Assembly: GCA_905116865.2 (NCBI GenBank)
Contig: CAJHNH020004668.1
Location: 636,858-700,857 of the forward strand
Source of the DNA: Candidula unifasciata
Taxonomy: Eukaryota > Mollusca > Gastropoda > Stylommatophora > Geomitridae
DNA: 64,000 nt
Direction: 5' to 3'
The notes below the pieces were generated by a model. It made no database searches. It had not been told where the DNA came from and saw only the letters and a list, made by a program, of their open reading frames with translations. Both the position numbers and the translations under genes were made by a program. How positions within the stretch are numbered: the stretch's first letter is position 1; every line of letters begins with the position of its first letter. Shown here piece by piece: positions 1-12,800 of this stretch.

Positions 1-94
1 GGCTAGACAGTATGCTCACGTATGTTCACTGTTGTGTGACTTTAATCTGTGTGTATCATTAGCATTTATATGAAATATGTTCTTGTCCAGACAC

Positions 95-350
95 TCACTC
101 TTATGGGTTCAGGGGCCCCAGTATAGGGAAACAAGAATAGACCCACTGCCTCCCCACAAGCATGTTGTAGGAGTCATCTAATTGGGGCTTCCTTCAAAGT
201 CAGAGTACATCTGCCTGAGAGGCAAGAAACCCTAAATTTGCATAAAGATAAGTCAGATATGTACAACAGATGCGCACGCAACACTCAGGTTCTGGAACAA
301 GACTAAAGTCCAGAGGTGGATGAACAGCCAGAGCTTACAGTCGGAGTTGA
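95..350 (+). mobile_element. SINE family G, copy
   Basis: It contains the recurring family words in order: GGGTTC-GGGGCCCC, AAGAATAGACCCACTGCC, AACTAATTGGGG-like, CTGCCTGAGAGGCAAG, TCTGCATA-like, GTTCTGGAACAAGACTAAAG, and the 3' TTTACAGC-GG-like end. The family is seen about 15 times here in both orientations, with a GAA-repeat tail in intact copies. Confidence 0.75.
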
Positions 351-356
351 AGTTTT

Positions 357-640
357 CTGTGTGGGTTCAGTGGCCTTTTTTTGGTGGGGAAAAGAATAGA
401 CCCCCCCCCCCCCCCCCAACCCCACAACACGTACATTGTAAGAGAAGGCTAATTAGGGGTGTTCCCTTTTAAGTCTGAGTGCATGTGCCTGAGTGACAAG
501 AACCAACAGTCTGCATACACATAAGCTAAATCTGTGTAATGGATGTGCATGTAAAACTCAAGTTCTGCAACAAGGTCAAGAAGTGGACTAACAACAAGAA
601 CTTTCCAGTGAACGCTCAGAAAAAGAAGAAGAAGAAGATC
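357..640 (+). mobile_element. SINE family G, copy with GAA tail
   Basis: This nearly full-length copy lies head-to-tail after the first. A poly-C run at 402-418 replaces part of the 5' region. It ends CTTTCCAGTGAACGCTCAG followed by (GAA)n. It sits in the intron before the first visible gene A exon. Confidence 0.75.
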
Positions 641-732
641 AAATTGACCATGCGGAAACATTGTTTTAATTACTTGAATGTTATTATTTTTTCCATACAC
701 TTCTCACATTTTTTTTTCCACCGTAAATGCAG

Positions 733-894
733 GATTCTATTCTTCTAGTTCCTGTTATCACTGACAGCTTGCAGTCAGTACCTCGCCGGCTGACCTCTGT
801 GCCATATGCTGACCTGGGCAGTGGACCAGAAAATATTGCCAAATTTGCTGCCAGGATTGCAGAGCTGGTAATAGAGAGAAAAGACCGGGTAGCT
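733..894 (+). CDS. Gene A, first visible exon
   Basis: The acceptor is a T-rich tract followed by TGCAG at 728-732. The donor GTAGGT follows 894. It encodes 54 residues in phase 0. A stronger-looking donor 4 bases later (after 898) would put the next exon out of frame, so 894 is preferred. Confidence 0.8.
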
Positions 895-3800
895 GTAGGT
901 ATTTCATCTTTAGTTACTTTTTAAAAATTGATTAATGTTGAACACATTTTTAAAAATTATTTCACGAAAAAATGTTCAAAAGAGTTACAATTTATTTACT
1001 TGTCCTTATGTAAGTTACAGTTCTTGATTGGGGGAAAAAGGGGAAGGGAGGGGGGAGGGCTTGTATACCTTCTGTCCCCTAACAAGCATGTCATAAGAGG
1101 CAACTAATTAGGGTGTTTCCATTAAAGTCAGGGTACATGAGTGTTTCCTTCGAATTTGGAGTGTATCTGCCTGAGAGGCAAGGAACCAACAGTCTGCATA
1201 CAGATAAACAAGATATGTTCAAACAGATGTGCTTGCAGAACTCAGGTTCTGGATGAAGACCAAAGCTTACAGCCAGTGAATGCTATGAAGGAGAACAGAC
1301 CACTGTCTCAGCAGCAGCAGGCAGGCGCACTAACCAAAATGCCACTGAGGCTCTGATGGAACCCCAGGACTGTACTGGCTTTGTTTTTGTAGGTTTCTTT
1401 CTGATTAACTTCCACAGGTTTATGCTGTCTGTTTCTGGGTTCAGGGATGCTGTTGTTTTTTCATACCCGCAGTTTCTGATGTGTTTTAATTTTTGTCTCC
1501 TTTATATTTCTGTTGTTTTAAAAAAAAGTTACTTACGTATCCTTTACAGGACAATACAAACCCAACCTTGCTTTCGTTAGTTATTTGTAGTTTTACTAGG
1601 CAATTTTTACCTTCAACTAATTGTACTACTGACAAGATAGCATGTGGATGAAGAAGGGGTTATGATGCTACCCAGCAAAACAGACTTGTGTAAAGTGATA
1701 GTTGCCTTGGACTGAGGGAGCAGGGAATGGATAGCAGGAGAAACAGTCAGGGTTGCAAGAGCTGATCAATAAATACTCATGCCTAGGTGACATCATCATG
1801 TTTACAGGTGGGTCTGTAGTGAGAGGGATGAAGAGTGGTAGGCGTTTGATTGAAAAGGTGAATGGACACTGCTTGAAAACAGAAACCCTCACTTACAAAG
1901 TCACCACATCCAGAATGAGAATGGAGGTAGAGGCAGTAGCGGCAGCTTTTCGATGGCTTGAGAGCAACACAGCCAGACATGTTGTAATTGTAACACAACT
2001 CACAGGAATATTGAAACTCATGTCCTGTATGCATGATGGCTTGCATCACTGAAGAAGACCCAGATCAAGGGCATATCATAGATTTTCTGTCCAGACAGTC
2101 AGATGTGCGGGGTAACCAGCTCCTACATGATAAAGTGAATGTGGGGAAGGCTCTATGTGATCAAATAGACAGTGTAAAAGAACAGATAGGGATTTCCATT
2201 CCACACACTGGAAGACTAATTAAGCCGGGGGGGAGTAGAAGTTCTGGAAGATGTTCAGCCCTGACGGGTAAACATAGGTGGACTTTTATCAGGTTGCAGC
2301 TAGTACTATTAGCATGTCAGCTCTTTGTTTGCTACTGAAGTAGGGGATGTAGCACATGTGGGAATGTCCTGAGGGCAATGATGTCATTTCTTGATTTATT
2401 CATTCATTCTTTCATTCATTCATCTTCAGCTGTTTGTCATTCCTTTCTGACGGGTTGATATCCTGTTGTCAGAATCAGTGGAAAGCTGTCTGTTGCCAAG
2501 TCACCTGCAGCTGAATTAAACCCACTATTTTGAAATCATAAATTGTGTTCATAACCCTTAGCCACAGATGCCGGTATTATGGGTTATACAATAATAAACT
2601 CGTTTGTATTTCAGATCCCCAACGTGACCACATTTAAACAAACGTTGGCTCACAAACGAGGGGTTAAGTTTATCAATGAGTTTTATCTGGCTGGTAACAG
2701 TGTGGTGAAGAAAGCTCCTCAACGGTTCCTCGACACTGTCAAAGGTAGTGTACACCTTCTCTTCAGCTTGTTACCTACGCCACTTACGACCACACACACA
2801 CAAATTAATACATTTTTAAAATCCCAAAAAATTTGTTTTTAAACAAAACTGTAAATAAAGACAAATAGCTACATTGGTGGTGTGGACAAGTTTCCAAAGC
2901 TGATGCAGTAGAGTTCATATTATGTATTTTTCACACTGCACAAAAATATTAAATTTAAAAAAAAATATAAATTCAGCTTATGACCAGTTTGGCTTTTGAC
3001 CTATTATTCGGAACGAAACTCGGTTATAAATCGAGAAGATCCGGTATATATTTTATTTCTCTTTTAAAAACACTTCTTTGTTAGCTCTTTTAATCCCAAA
3101 TAGTTGTTATGTTAACTCATTCTTTTTCGTTTTTATATATATATATTCGCCCTTAAAAGACAAAGTAAGAAGTTGAAAATGATCATGACCTAGTTCTTTC
3201 ATGCTGCAATGTTCACCTACCACTACAAATAGTTTGGGGGGGGGGCAGTTTGTGAACTTCTTCTTCTTCAGCGATCTCTGGTCATGCGCATAATCCACTG
3301 TGGGTCATAAACTGGGATGTCTTTTCAAGGTCTCTTAGGTTTCCCCAAAGCTTAGTTGTCAGTTCTACTGGGTGTTGCCATATGTCGCTCCTCAGCTCCG
3401 CCAGGAGAGGACAGTCTTGCAGGACATGTTCTGGAGTCTATTCAGCACAAAGACACTGGAAGAGAGCTGTTTGGCTCATACCTAATTTATGTGAGTGTTT
3501 ATTGAGTCTGCAGTGTCCAGTGCGTAAGCGAAAAACTGTGACTTGGCCTGTTCTGTTCAAGTGTTTCAGAAAATCTTTTCCGTAGTTATAACCAGTGTTG
3601 GTTTTCCAATCTGTTTCTGATTTTCTCTTAATGAGAGTTTTGACTTCTAGAAAAGATAGTGGCTGGTAGGTCTGTGGTTTGTTACTGCCTTCCTTGGCTA
3701 AAGCATCTGCGCTTTCATTGCCTTTGATGCCACAGTGAGACGGAATCCACTGCAAGTGAATTTCTGCCTTATTTGACAACATAGCAAGTTCCTGTGTTAG

Positions 3801-6800
3801 ACTTTGTAGTGTGCTGTCGGTAGGTTTGGACTCTAGGGCTTGTATAGCTGACAATGAGTCAGTCAGAAAAACTATCCTGCCTGCGGTAATTTGCAGATTG
3901 TTCATATACTGCGCTGCCATCAAAAGGGCTGAGAGCTCTGCCTTGTAGTTAGAGCAAGTTCGTCCGGTGGGGGCTGCTAGGGACACAGTAGTGGCATCTG
4001 GGTGTTTTATATAAACACCTGCCCCACCATTCGTAGTTGCCTCTTTTGCTGATCCATCCGTGTAGATTCTCGTCCAGCTGTCCTGTGGGAACATGTTGTT
4101 GAGGTGTTCCATTGTGAGTGCTTTCTTCACTAAAGCGGGCTCAGCATCTTTGTTTCCCAGGTTCGGGATGGATGTTGACACATTGAGTGTCAATAATTCG
4201 GAGTCCCAGAGATCAAAAGATAACTCTTCAGGTGTACATTGTTGGTTAAGTAGTGAAGAGAATGACTTTCCAAATTCCTTAGTTAGATGGTTTAGGCTTG
4301 TGCGCTTTATTCGGTTTTTTGTCCTGGCTGCCAATTTTTCGTGTAATGGGTGGTTTAGCATTCTCTTCATTTTTTCAGCATGTAGAATTGCTTTTGTCCT
4401 TCTTCTTTCTTCTAAGGGGATGATGTTGGCTGCCTTTTCCATTTCTACAATAGGTGTAGATTTTATGGCTCCCAGAATTGTACGCAGACTTCTATTTTGC
4501 GTTTTGTCTAGTATCTGTTTATTGGAATGGGCTGCTGTATTCGAGAGTTGGTCTGACTGTGCCAGTGTATACCTGCTTCAAGATACAACTGTCTGCTCCC
4601 CAAGTGGTGCCTGCCAATTTCTTCATCATGTGTGTGTGTGTGTGTGTGTGTTTTTTCTTTTTTTTTTTAAACGAGCCTCAGGTTACAAGAGTGATTGGCA
4701 CATTGTATTGGGGTTTATAGCTAGGCTGCAATATCTGCACCTTTTGATCCAACACATCCCATTTCCCCCAACTCATAATAAGTCACTTTTTGAGGCATGC
4801 TTGTTAGGGTGGAAGTGGGGTGGGAGGGGGTGGAGGGGGGTTGGCAGTGAGTCTATTCTTTTTTCCTCCCCAAAATGGGGCCCCGGAACCCATATGGGGT
4901 GCTCGAAAAGGTCACCTGTTTGTGCATGTGATTTAGAGATGATTTTAAAATGTTGCCCTTTTTCCTTCTTCCTTTCCTTTTGTCCAAATTCTTCTTTCTG
5001 CCACGAGGCATCACAGGTTAACAGATGATCAGATCCGAGCTAGGGCACGCCCCATTGACTGGTCTACTGTGATGTTTTGGAGTCTCCAGATATCAGTGAC
5101 TCCTCCAGTCCATCTTCTTCTTGGTTGTCCCCTACCTCTTGGTGTTTCTACTTTCATGTTGAAAGCACTTGTTGCTGGCATCATTGAATTCACTCTCATT
5201 AAATCATCAAACCATTACAGTCTTAGTTGTTCAATAAATTGTATAATAGGTGTTGTTCCAATAATCAGTCATTCAGTAGCACGTCCTTTGCAGAACCTTG
5301 CTCCCATAACAGCCCTCCGGAGAACTTCTCGATCAGAAGCAAGATGTCCAGCGTCTGATACACCTATCTAGAGATCATCCGCCGCATCCTTCACCCATCT
5401 TCTCTTTGACCTTCCTCTTCCTCTTCCTCTCTTCCCAGGCATATATAGTATTGTTCTCTCTAAACTTTCGTGATGTTTCAAATGACGAAAATAATTCAGT
5501 TTTCTCTAATCCTCTTTAATAATCATTAATCATTAATAATCATCATTATGCTTGGGCAACATATGGTCTCTACAATACTGCCCAGGCTTTGTGCTATGGA
5601 GAGGAGGAACTTCATCCCTGGCCTTAATCGGTCTCGGAAACATACAGGAAGAAGATGTCGAGGCCGACCTCTACTACGATATAAAGATGTGTGTAAGCGG
5701 GACATGAATTATACAGGTATTGAGGTGGACACATGGGAACACAATGCCATGGACCGTGTTGTGTGGAAAGGGTATATCAAGAAGGGAATGAGACTGAATG
5801 AAGAAATTATTGCAGAAAGGATGAGAGCTGAGCGTCTGAAAAGAAACGGGTTAAACACAAATCTTGACAACATGGTTCTGAAATCCCATGCTATCATTGT
5901 GGAAGACTTTTCTTGACACGGGCGGGTCTTACTAGTCACACTCGCCATCGCCATGGGCTGTGAGTCTCATGCCTCCTCATAGCGCAATATAACACTATCG
6001 CCTGGAAAGACGGAAAGGTGCCAGTGATCCTCTTTAATAGCCAGCCTTTTATTATTCTAATAATAGTTTTTGTAATTTCTTCATTTCTCCAATTTTTTGT
6101 TTTTGTTTTTTTACCAGGAGAGATTGTCTTCAGCTATGCTCAAGACTGTTTAAAGCTAGCAGCCATCATGGCAATCATTCTGAAACAACAGTCCCCTAAA
6201 CTGGTCTGCCACCTGAAAAATACCAGCCACAGTCGCCAGCGCAGACAACATCTTGATACTGCAGAGATGGTCATCTATTTTGTTTCTGACCAGTTTGTTT
6301 CTACCCAGAACCTGGTTGAGGAGCTGCACACTGGCCTCTGCCGACAGAGGACAGTCAAAGACAGTACTGTTGTTTATTTTATACAGGTATGCTTGTTATG
6401 CTGGTATGTATGTTGTAACCTGTATTATGTTGTACTGGTATATATGTTGTAACCTGTATTGTTATACTGGTATATATGTAGTAACCTGTATTATGTTATA
6501 CTGGTATATATGTTGTAACCTGTATTATGTTATACTGGTATATATGTTGTAACCTGTATTATTTTATACTGGTATATATGTTGTAACCTGTATTATGTTA
6601 AACTGGTATTATGTTGTAACCTGTATTATGTTAAACTGGTATATATGTTGTAACCTGTATTATGTTATACTGGTATATATGTTATATGTATTATGTAAAC
6701 TGGTATATATGTTGTAACCTGTATACTGGTATATATATATGTTGTAACCTGTATTATGTTATACTGGTATATATGGTAATGTATGTTGTTAACCTGTATG

Positions 6801-9800
6801 TATGTTGTAACCTGTATTATGTTGTATTGTATGTATGTTGTAACCTGTATTATGTTATACTGGTATGTATGTTGTAACCTGTATTATGTTATACTGGCTG
6901 GTATGTATGTTGTAACCTGTATTATGTTGTATTGGTATGTATGTTGTAACCTGTATTATGTTATACTGGTATGTATGTTGTAACCTGTATTATGTAACCT
7001 GTATTTGTGGCTGGTATGTATGTTGTAACCTGTATGTTGTATTGGTATGTTTTATACTGTATTATATACTGGTATGTATGTAACCTGTATTATGTTATAC
7101 TGGCTGGTATGTATGTTGTAACCTGTATTATGTTGTATTGGTATGTATGTTGTAACCTGTATTATGTTATACTGGTATGTATGTTGTAACCTGTATTATG
7201 TTGTACTGGTATGTATGTTGTAACCTGTATTATGTTATACTGGTATGTATGTTGTAACCTGTATTATGTTGTACTGGTATGTATGTTGTAACCTGTATTA
7301 TGTTATACTGGTATGAATGTTGTAACCTGTATTATGTTGTACCGATATGCTTGTTGCATGGGTATGTTTATTGTACCGGTAAGTTTAATATAATGTTATG
7401 TTTATGATACTGGTATGTATGTTATACCCGTATTATGTTGTACTGATGCGCTTCTAACACCAACATGATCTGAGCATCGGGAAGAACTGGTTCATAAACA
7501 GCATCCTGTTTCAAAAACTGACCCCGACAGCACACTGTATGTTGTAACACTGTACTTGTTTTGTTGGTATGTAATGTTGTAAATTCACTTGTAGTGGATT
7601 CCGTTATACTGGTATCAAATGTTGAAAGCGCTGCTTTAGCCAAGGAAAGTTGTAACAAACTACAGACCTACCAGCCACTATCTTTTCCAGAAGTAAAAAC
7701 TCTTATTAAGAGAAAACAGAAACAGATTGGAAAAACAACACTGTTATTATAACTTTGAAAAGATTTTGTGATGCACTTTGTAGACCAAGTACAGTTTTTC
7801 GCTTACGCACTGGACACTGCAGATCAATAAACACTCATATAAATTATGTTGAGCCAAACAGCTCTTTGTCAGTGTCCTTCGTGCTTACAGACTCCAGAAC
7901 ATGTCCTAAAAGACTGTCCTCTCCTGCGGAGTTGCGGAGCGACATTATACACCCAGTATTATGTTGTACTAAGCTTTGGGGAAACCTAAGATAACTTGAA
8001 AATGACATCTGAGTTTCGGGAAGACAGTGATTATCATAAACCAGAGATCGCTGAAGAAGAAAAACTGACCATGTTAAATGTTGTGCTGGCCTGGAGAGAG
8101 CAATGACGGAGGTTAAAGTTTCTGGAAAACAAGAAGAGGCTAACCTCCACGAAAGGGGATGATATTAAAGATGCATTGGCTATGAAAGCACATAGGGCTG
8201 GAGAATTGGCAAGAAAAAGAGAGATGTTCAGATGTGCTGGGGTGAGAGTGACGCTCCATAAAATACTTGCTGATTGATGATGATGGTATGCTTGTCGTGT
8301 GGGTATGTTTATTGTACTGGTATGTTTATTGTACTGGTATGTTCATTTTACTTGTGTGTTTATTGTAGGGCTGTACCGAATAGTGATTTTCACTATTTGG
8401 CCGAATACGAATAGTGGGACCAACTATTCGGCCAAATACGAATACGAATAGTGTATCATCATCAGGTGCCTTGCCGACTGACGTGGGCGATTATGCCTCG
8501 CCACAATCTGCGATCTGCTGCAGCATGTATAAGTTCATGTGCTGACACACCTCCATGCTATGCAACAAAACTGTCAAGAATGTTCTCTCGTTGTCTTCCT
8601 CTATCCCTCCTTCCACAGATCTTTCTAGTGGTCACCACATGTTCCATTTTCTCTTCTCTCATAACATGGCCAAAAAATTATGACTGTCTCCTTCTGATGT
8701 CTGTGATTAGTTGTCTTCGGGCTCCCGCCTCTTTCAAAACCTATTGGTTGCCTTTTTTGGCTGTTCAAGTTATTTTAAGCATTGTTCTGTAAAACTACAT
8801 ATCTGAAGCCTCAAGAAATTGTTTGGCCTGCCTACCGATTGTCAAGGACTTATAACCATATGTTAAAATTGGAAAAATAGGAGAAAAATAGTAGCAAGCA
8901 AGAGTTATTTTTCTATCCTTCAATGGCAAAGATGTATTGCATAAGATGTTCTTCATTTTATAAAATGCAGTTATTGCCTATCGCCTGTGCTTTTTTTGAC
9001 AGTGGTGAGGAAAGTATCTCAAGTATCTTTATGTCTTCTTTAATAATGTTACAATTTATAGCCGACTTTTCTCGATTTTCGCCCCGGCACCCCTGGCGTA
9101 TGCACCCAGTTTGAGAACCTTTGCTGTAATGCCTCGGTCGAGTCAGCAGGCAAGACCTTGCCAGCTGCTGTACCACACAACCGGGTCGCAGTTTTCCCGC
9201 TACTACAAACTTAGGCAACAGCAACTATTGTGTTAATGAGAGAATTATTTCAGTCCATCGCAATGTATGCAGAAATAAGTGTAAGGTAACCACTATTCCT
9301 ATTCGTCCCGACCGCAACTATTTGGCCGAATACCGAATAGTCATTAGGTCCACTATTCGGTCCCGAATCGAATACGAAGCAAATATGCGGTACAGCCCTA
9401 GTTTATTGTACTGGTGTGTTTATTGTACTGGTGTGTTTATTGCACTGGTATGTTTATTGCGCTGGTATGTTTATTGTACTGGTGTGTTTATTGTACTGGT
9501 GTGTTTATTGTACCTGTATGTTAATTGTACTGGTGTGTTTATTGTACTGGTATGCTTATTGTACTGGTGTGTTTATTGTACCGGTACGTTTATTGTTCTG
9601 TATGTTTATTGTACCGGTATGTTTGTTGTACTGGTGTGTTTATTGTACCGGTGTGTTTATTGTACTGGTGTGTTGACTGTACTGGTGTGTTTTTTTACCA
9701 GTGTTTTTATTGTACCGGTGTGTTTATTGTACCGGTGTTTTTATTGTGCCGGTGTGTTTATTGAACTAGTGGTTTTATTGTACTAGTATGTTTGCTGTAC

Positions 9801-12800
9801 TGGTATGTTTATTATACTGGCATGCCTGTTGGACTGGTGTGTATGTTGTACTGGTATGTTTATTGTACTGGTGTGTTTATTGTACTGGTATGTTTATTGT
9901 ACTGGTGTGTTTATTGTACCGGTATGTTAGTTAGTTAGTTAGTTAGTTAGTTGGGTTATCGTCATTGCACTCCGGACATGTCCATAGGTGCTCAGATCCT
10001 TTCCTCAGTATGAACCCCAACGTCCGATGGCTAATAGTACCAGTTCTATGTTGATTAACAAGTCTTCTGACGTGTCCGGTGTGCGTCTCGTTTTTTGCTG
10101 TGCCGATCTTAATTCCCAAATCTGCCATTCTGGCGAGTGATGTGGATTCACTGCCACCAAAGTCCTCTATCCTTCCCATTTCTCTGAGGGCATTGATAAT
10201 ATCAGCATGATCCATAGGCCGACCGTCGGTAGTGATAGCGGATCCAGCCAACCTGTCAGCTCTTTCATTTCCATCGACGCCTGCGTGTCCCGGAACAAAA
10301 ATAAAGGTGACTCCACGCACAGTGGACTTCTGTAATGATTCAAGCCATTGAACCTGCCTGAACCCTCCGGATCATACTCATTGAATCACTGAGTATACAT
10401 ATGCGGGTGTATTTTTGTGTTTCAAGCCAGGCAAACGCTTGCGTCACTGCCATCACCTCCATCGTCATGCTGCTGGTTGTCATGGAGAAGGCACCGTTGG
10501 CTTCTTTGACTGTTCTGCCCGCTGAGCGTGCTGTAAATGCCCATGCGCTTCTTCTTTGGCGTATAACGGATCCGTCTGTATAGATTATTGCATCTGCTTC
10601 GTCTGAATTTTCACCGATGAGAGCGTTGACCTCTGCATTAACAGCAACAGGATTCTCTTCTCTGCATCGCCTGTTGAGTGTGACAATACAGGAAAATGTA
10701 CAAATAAACGCCTGAGGCACAGGTATCCATTCTGCACCAGGTATGATGTCGGTTAGGCTGCATATTTGCCTAATAACATCTTCTGCCCGACCTAGCCACG
10801 ATTTTCCCCTCTTCAGTCTGTCGCCCTTTTCACTAAAAAGCGCTTGATGCAGTGGGTGTTTCTTATCAGCACATATTTTGAGGTATGCCCGAGCCCTCCA
10901 CATCCTGATCCTTTGGTTCATTGTTGGAAAGTCAAGTAGATACCTCATTGTTTCACAGGATGTGTCTCTTGTACATCCCAAAATAATGCGCATGGCTTCA
11001 TTTTGCACCTTTTCGAGTCTTTCAATCTGGGTGGCACTGACAGTGAGGATGGCCAGAGCGTATTCAATGGGTGAAAGGACCAGACCGTAGAATAGAAGTA
11101 TTAGTAGTCTTTGCTCGATATTGGAAGCAGCCATAATCCTCATTGCAGATAGACCTTTGCGTGCTTTTGTTATCACATGGTCAACGTGTTCCCTGAATGA
11201 CAAGCTGCGATCGAACCTCACCCCGAGAAACGTCATAACGTTGGTTCTGATCAATATATTATCACGCATTTTCACTTCTGGTAAGTCCGACTTGACAATG
11301 TGATTGTTCAAAGAGAACCATGACACTGATGCCTTCGAAGGATTGACATAGGCATTGGAACCATCACACCAGGCGGCGATTCGATCGAGTTCTTTGTGCA
11401 TTGTGCTGGCGATCTCCTGTCTATCACGCCCTCGTCGATAAATCAAAATGTCATCAGCAAATGACAAAGTCCTTCCCTTTCCATTCAACTGCTGCTCAGT
11501 GATCATCACCGTATAAACGTTGAATAAGACTGGTGATAGCGGTGATCCCTGTGGCAAGCCTGGACATATCGTTTGCGGTTCTGAGGACCAGCTACCACAT
11601 CTTAGTACAATCTTTCTCTGGAACAGGACCGCAGCAATCCAGCGGATCAGAATAGGATTGACTTCTAGTTTAAGCAGTAATTGCATTAAATATTCGTATG
11701 GTACTTTATTGTAGGCATCTTCTAAGTCCAACACTGCCGCACATGTCTCTTCTTTAATCTGAAATCCCTCGTTTGAACCATGTCTCTTTCTTCAACCTGT
11801 ACCCTCCAAGTGTTGATGGGAACTTATCATGTAGTTCCAAGTAGGTGGTCAATCTTTGTGCGACAATTTTTTCCAAAAGTTTGCCAACAGTATTCTGCAT
11901 CGAGATGATTCTGTAGCCGCAGATCTTTGAGTGGTCTTTATTAGGCTTTGGTAGTGGGAACAAATAACTATGGAGCCATTCCATAGTATGTTTATTGTAC
12001 CAGTATGTTTGTTGTACCAGTATGTTTGTTGTACCGGTGTGTTTATTGTACCGGTGTTTTTATTGTACCAGTGTGTTTATTGTACTGGTGTATTTATTGT
12101 ACCAGTGTTTTTATTGTGCCAGTGTGTGGTTTTTTTACTAGTGTATTTATTGTACTAGTATGTTTGCTGTACTGGTATGTTTATTATACTGGTATGCCTG
12201 TTGGACTGGCGTGTTTGTTGTACTGGTATGTTTGTTGTAGTGATATGTTTGTTGTACTGGTATGTTTTCTGTCCTGGTATGTTTGCTGTACTAGTATGTG
12301 TATTGTACTGGTATGCCTGTTGGACTGGTTTGTTTGTTGTATTGGTATGTTTGTTGTACTGGTATGTTTTCAATGCTGGTATGTTTGCTGTACTGGTATG
12401 TTTATTATACTGGTATTCCTGTTGGACTGGTGTGTTTGCTGTACTGGTATTTTTGTTGTACTGGTATGTGTATTGTACTGGTATGTGTATTGTACTGGTA
12501 TTACTGTTGGACTGGTATGTTTGTTGTACTGATATGTTTGTTGTATTGGTTTGTTTGTTGTAGTAGTATGTTTGCTCCACTGGTATGTTTGCGGTGCTGG
12601 TATGTTTATTGTACTAGTATGTTTGTTATACCAGTATGTTTGTTGTACTGATGTTTGTAATACTGGTATGTTTGTTGTAGAGATATTCCTGTTTTACCTG
12701 CATGTTTTGATTATTTTCAGTGCAATCATGTTCTGCCAAGGCCATTTTACTTCCAAGCACTCCCATTTTCTGTCAGTGTGGATGACAGCTTGTGGCACAA

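Noticed and set aside
895..898. Gene A donor after 898 (AG/GTATTT)
   Set aside because: A better local consensus, but it puts the next exon out of frame with an early stop. The donor after 894 keeps the frame.
3438..4442. Host ribonuclease H gene
   Set aside because: The RNase H domain is joined to retrotransposon RT-flanking sequence and ends in a GAA tail, and other copies occur at 7620, 52235 and 60205, so it is a LINE.
4093..5028. 311-codon plus-strand frame
   Set aside because: It is antisense to the LINE A RNase H frame and runs through a (TG)n tract and a SINE, with no splice context.
10340..11734. Functional reverse transcriptase gene
   Set aside because: Frameshifts near 11765 and 10330 and loss of the 5' part make it a dead LINE B copy.
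9322..12651. Frames rich in Cys, Tyr and Val (YCTGVFIVLV type) resembling membrane proteins
   Set aside because: They are translations of the TGTACTGGT minisatellite in a gene A intron. The hydrophobicity follows from the unit, and frames change with indels.
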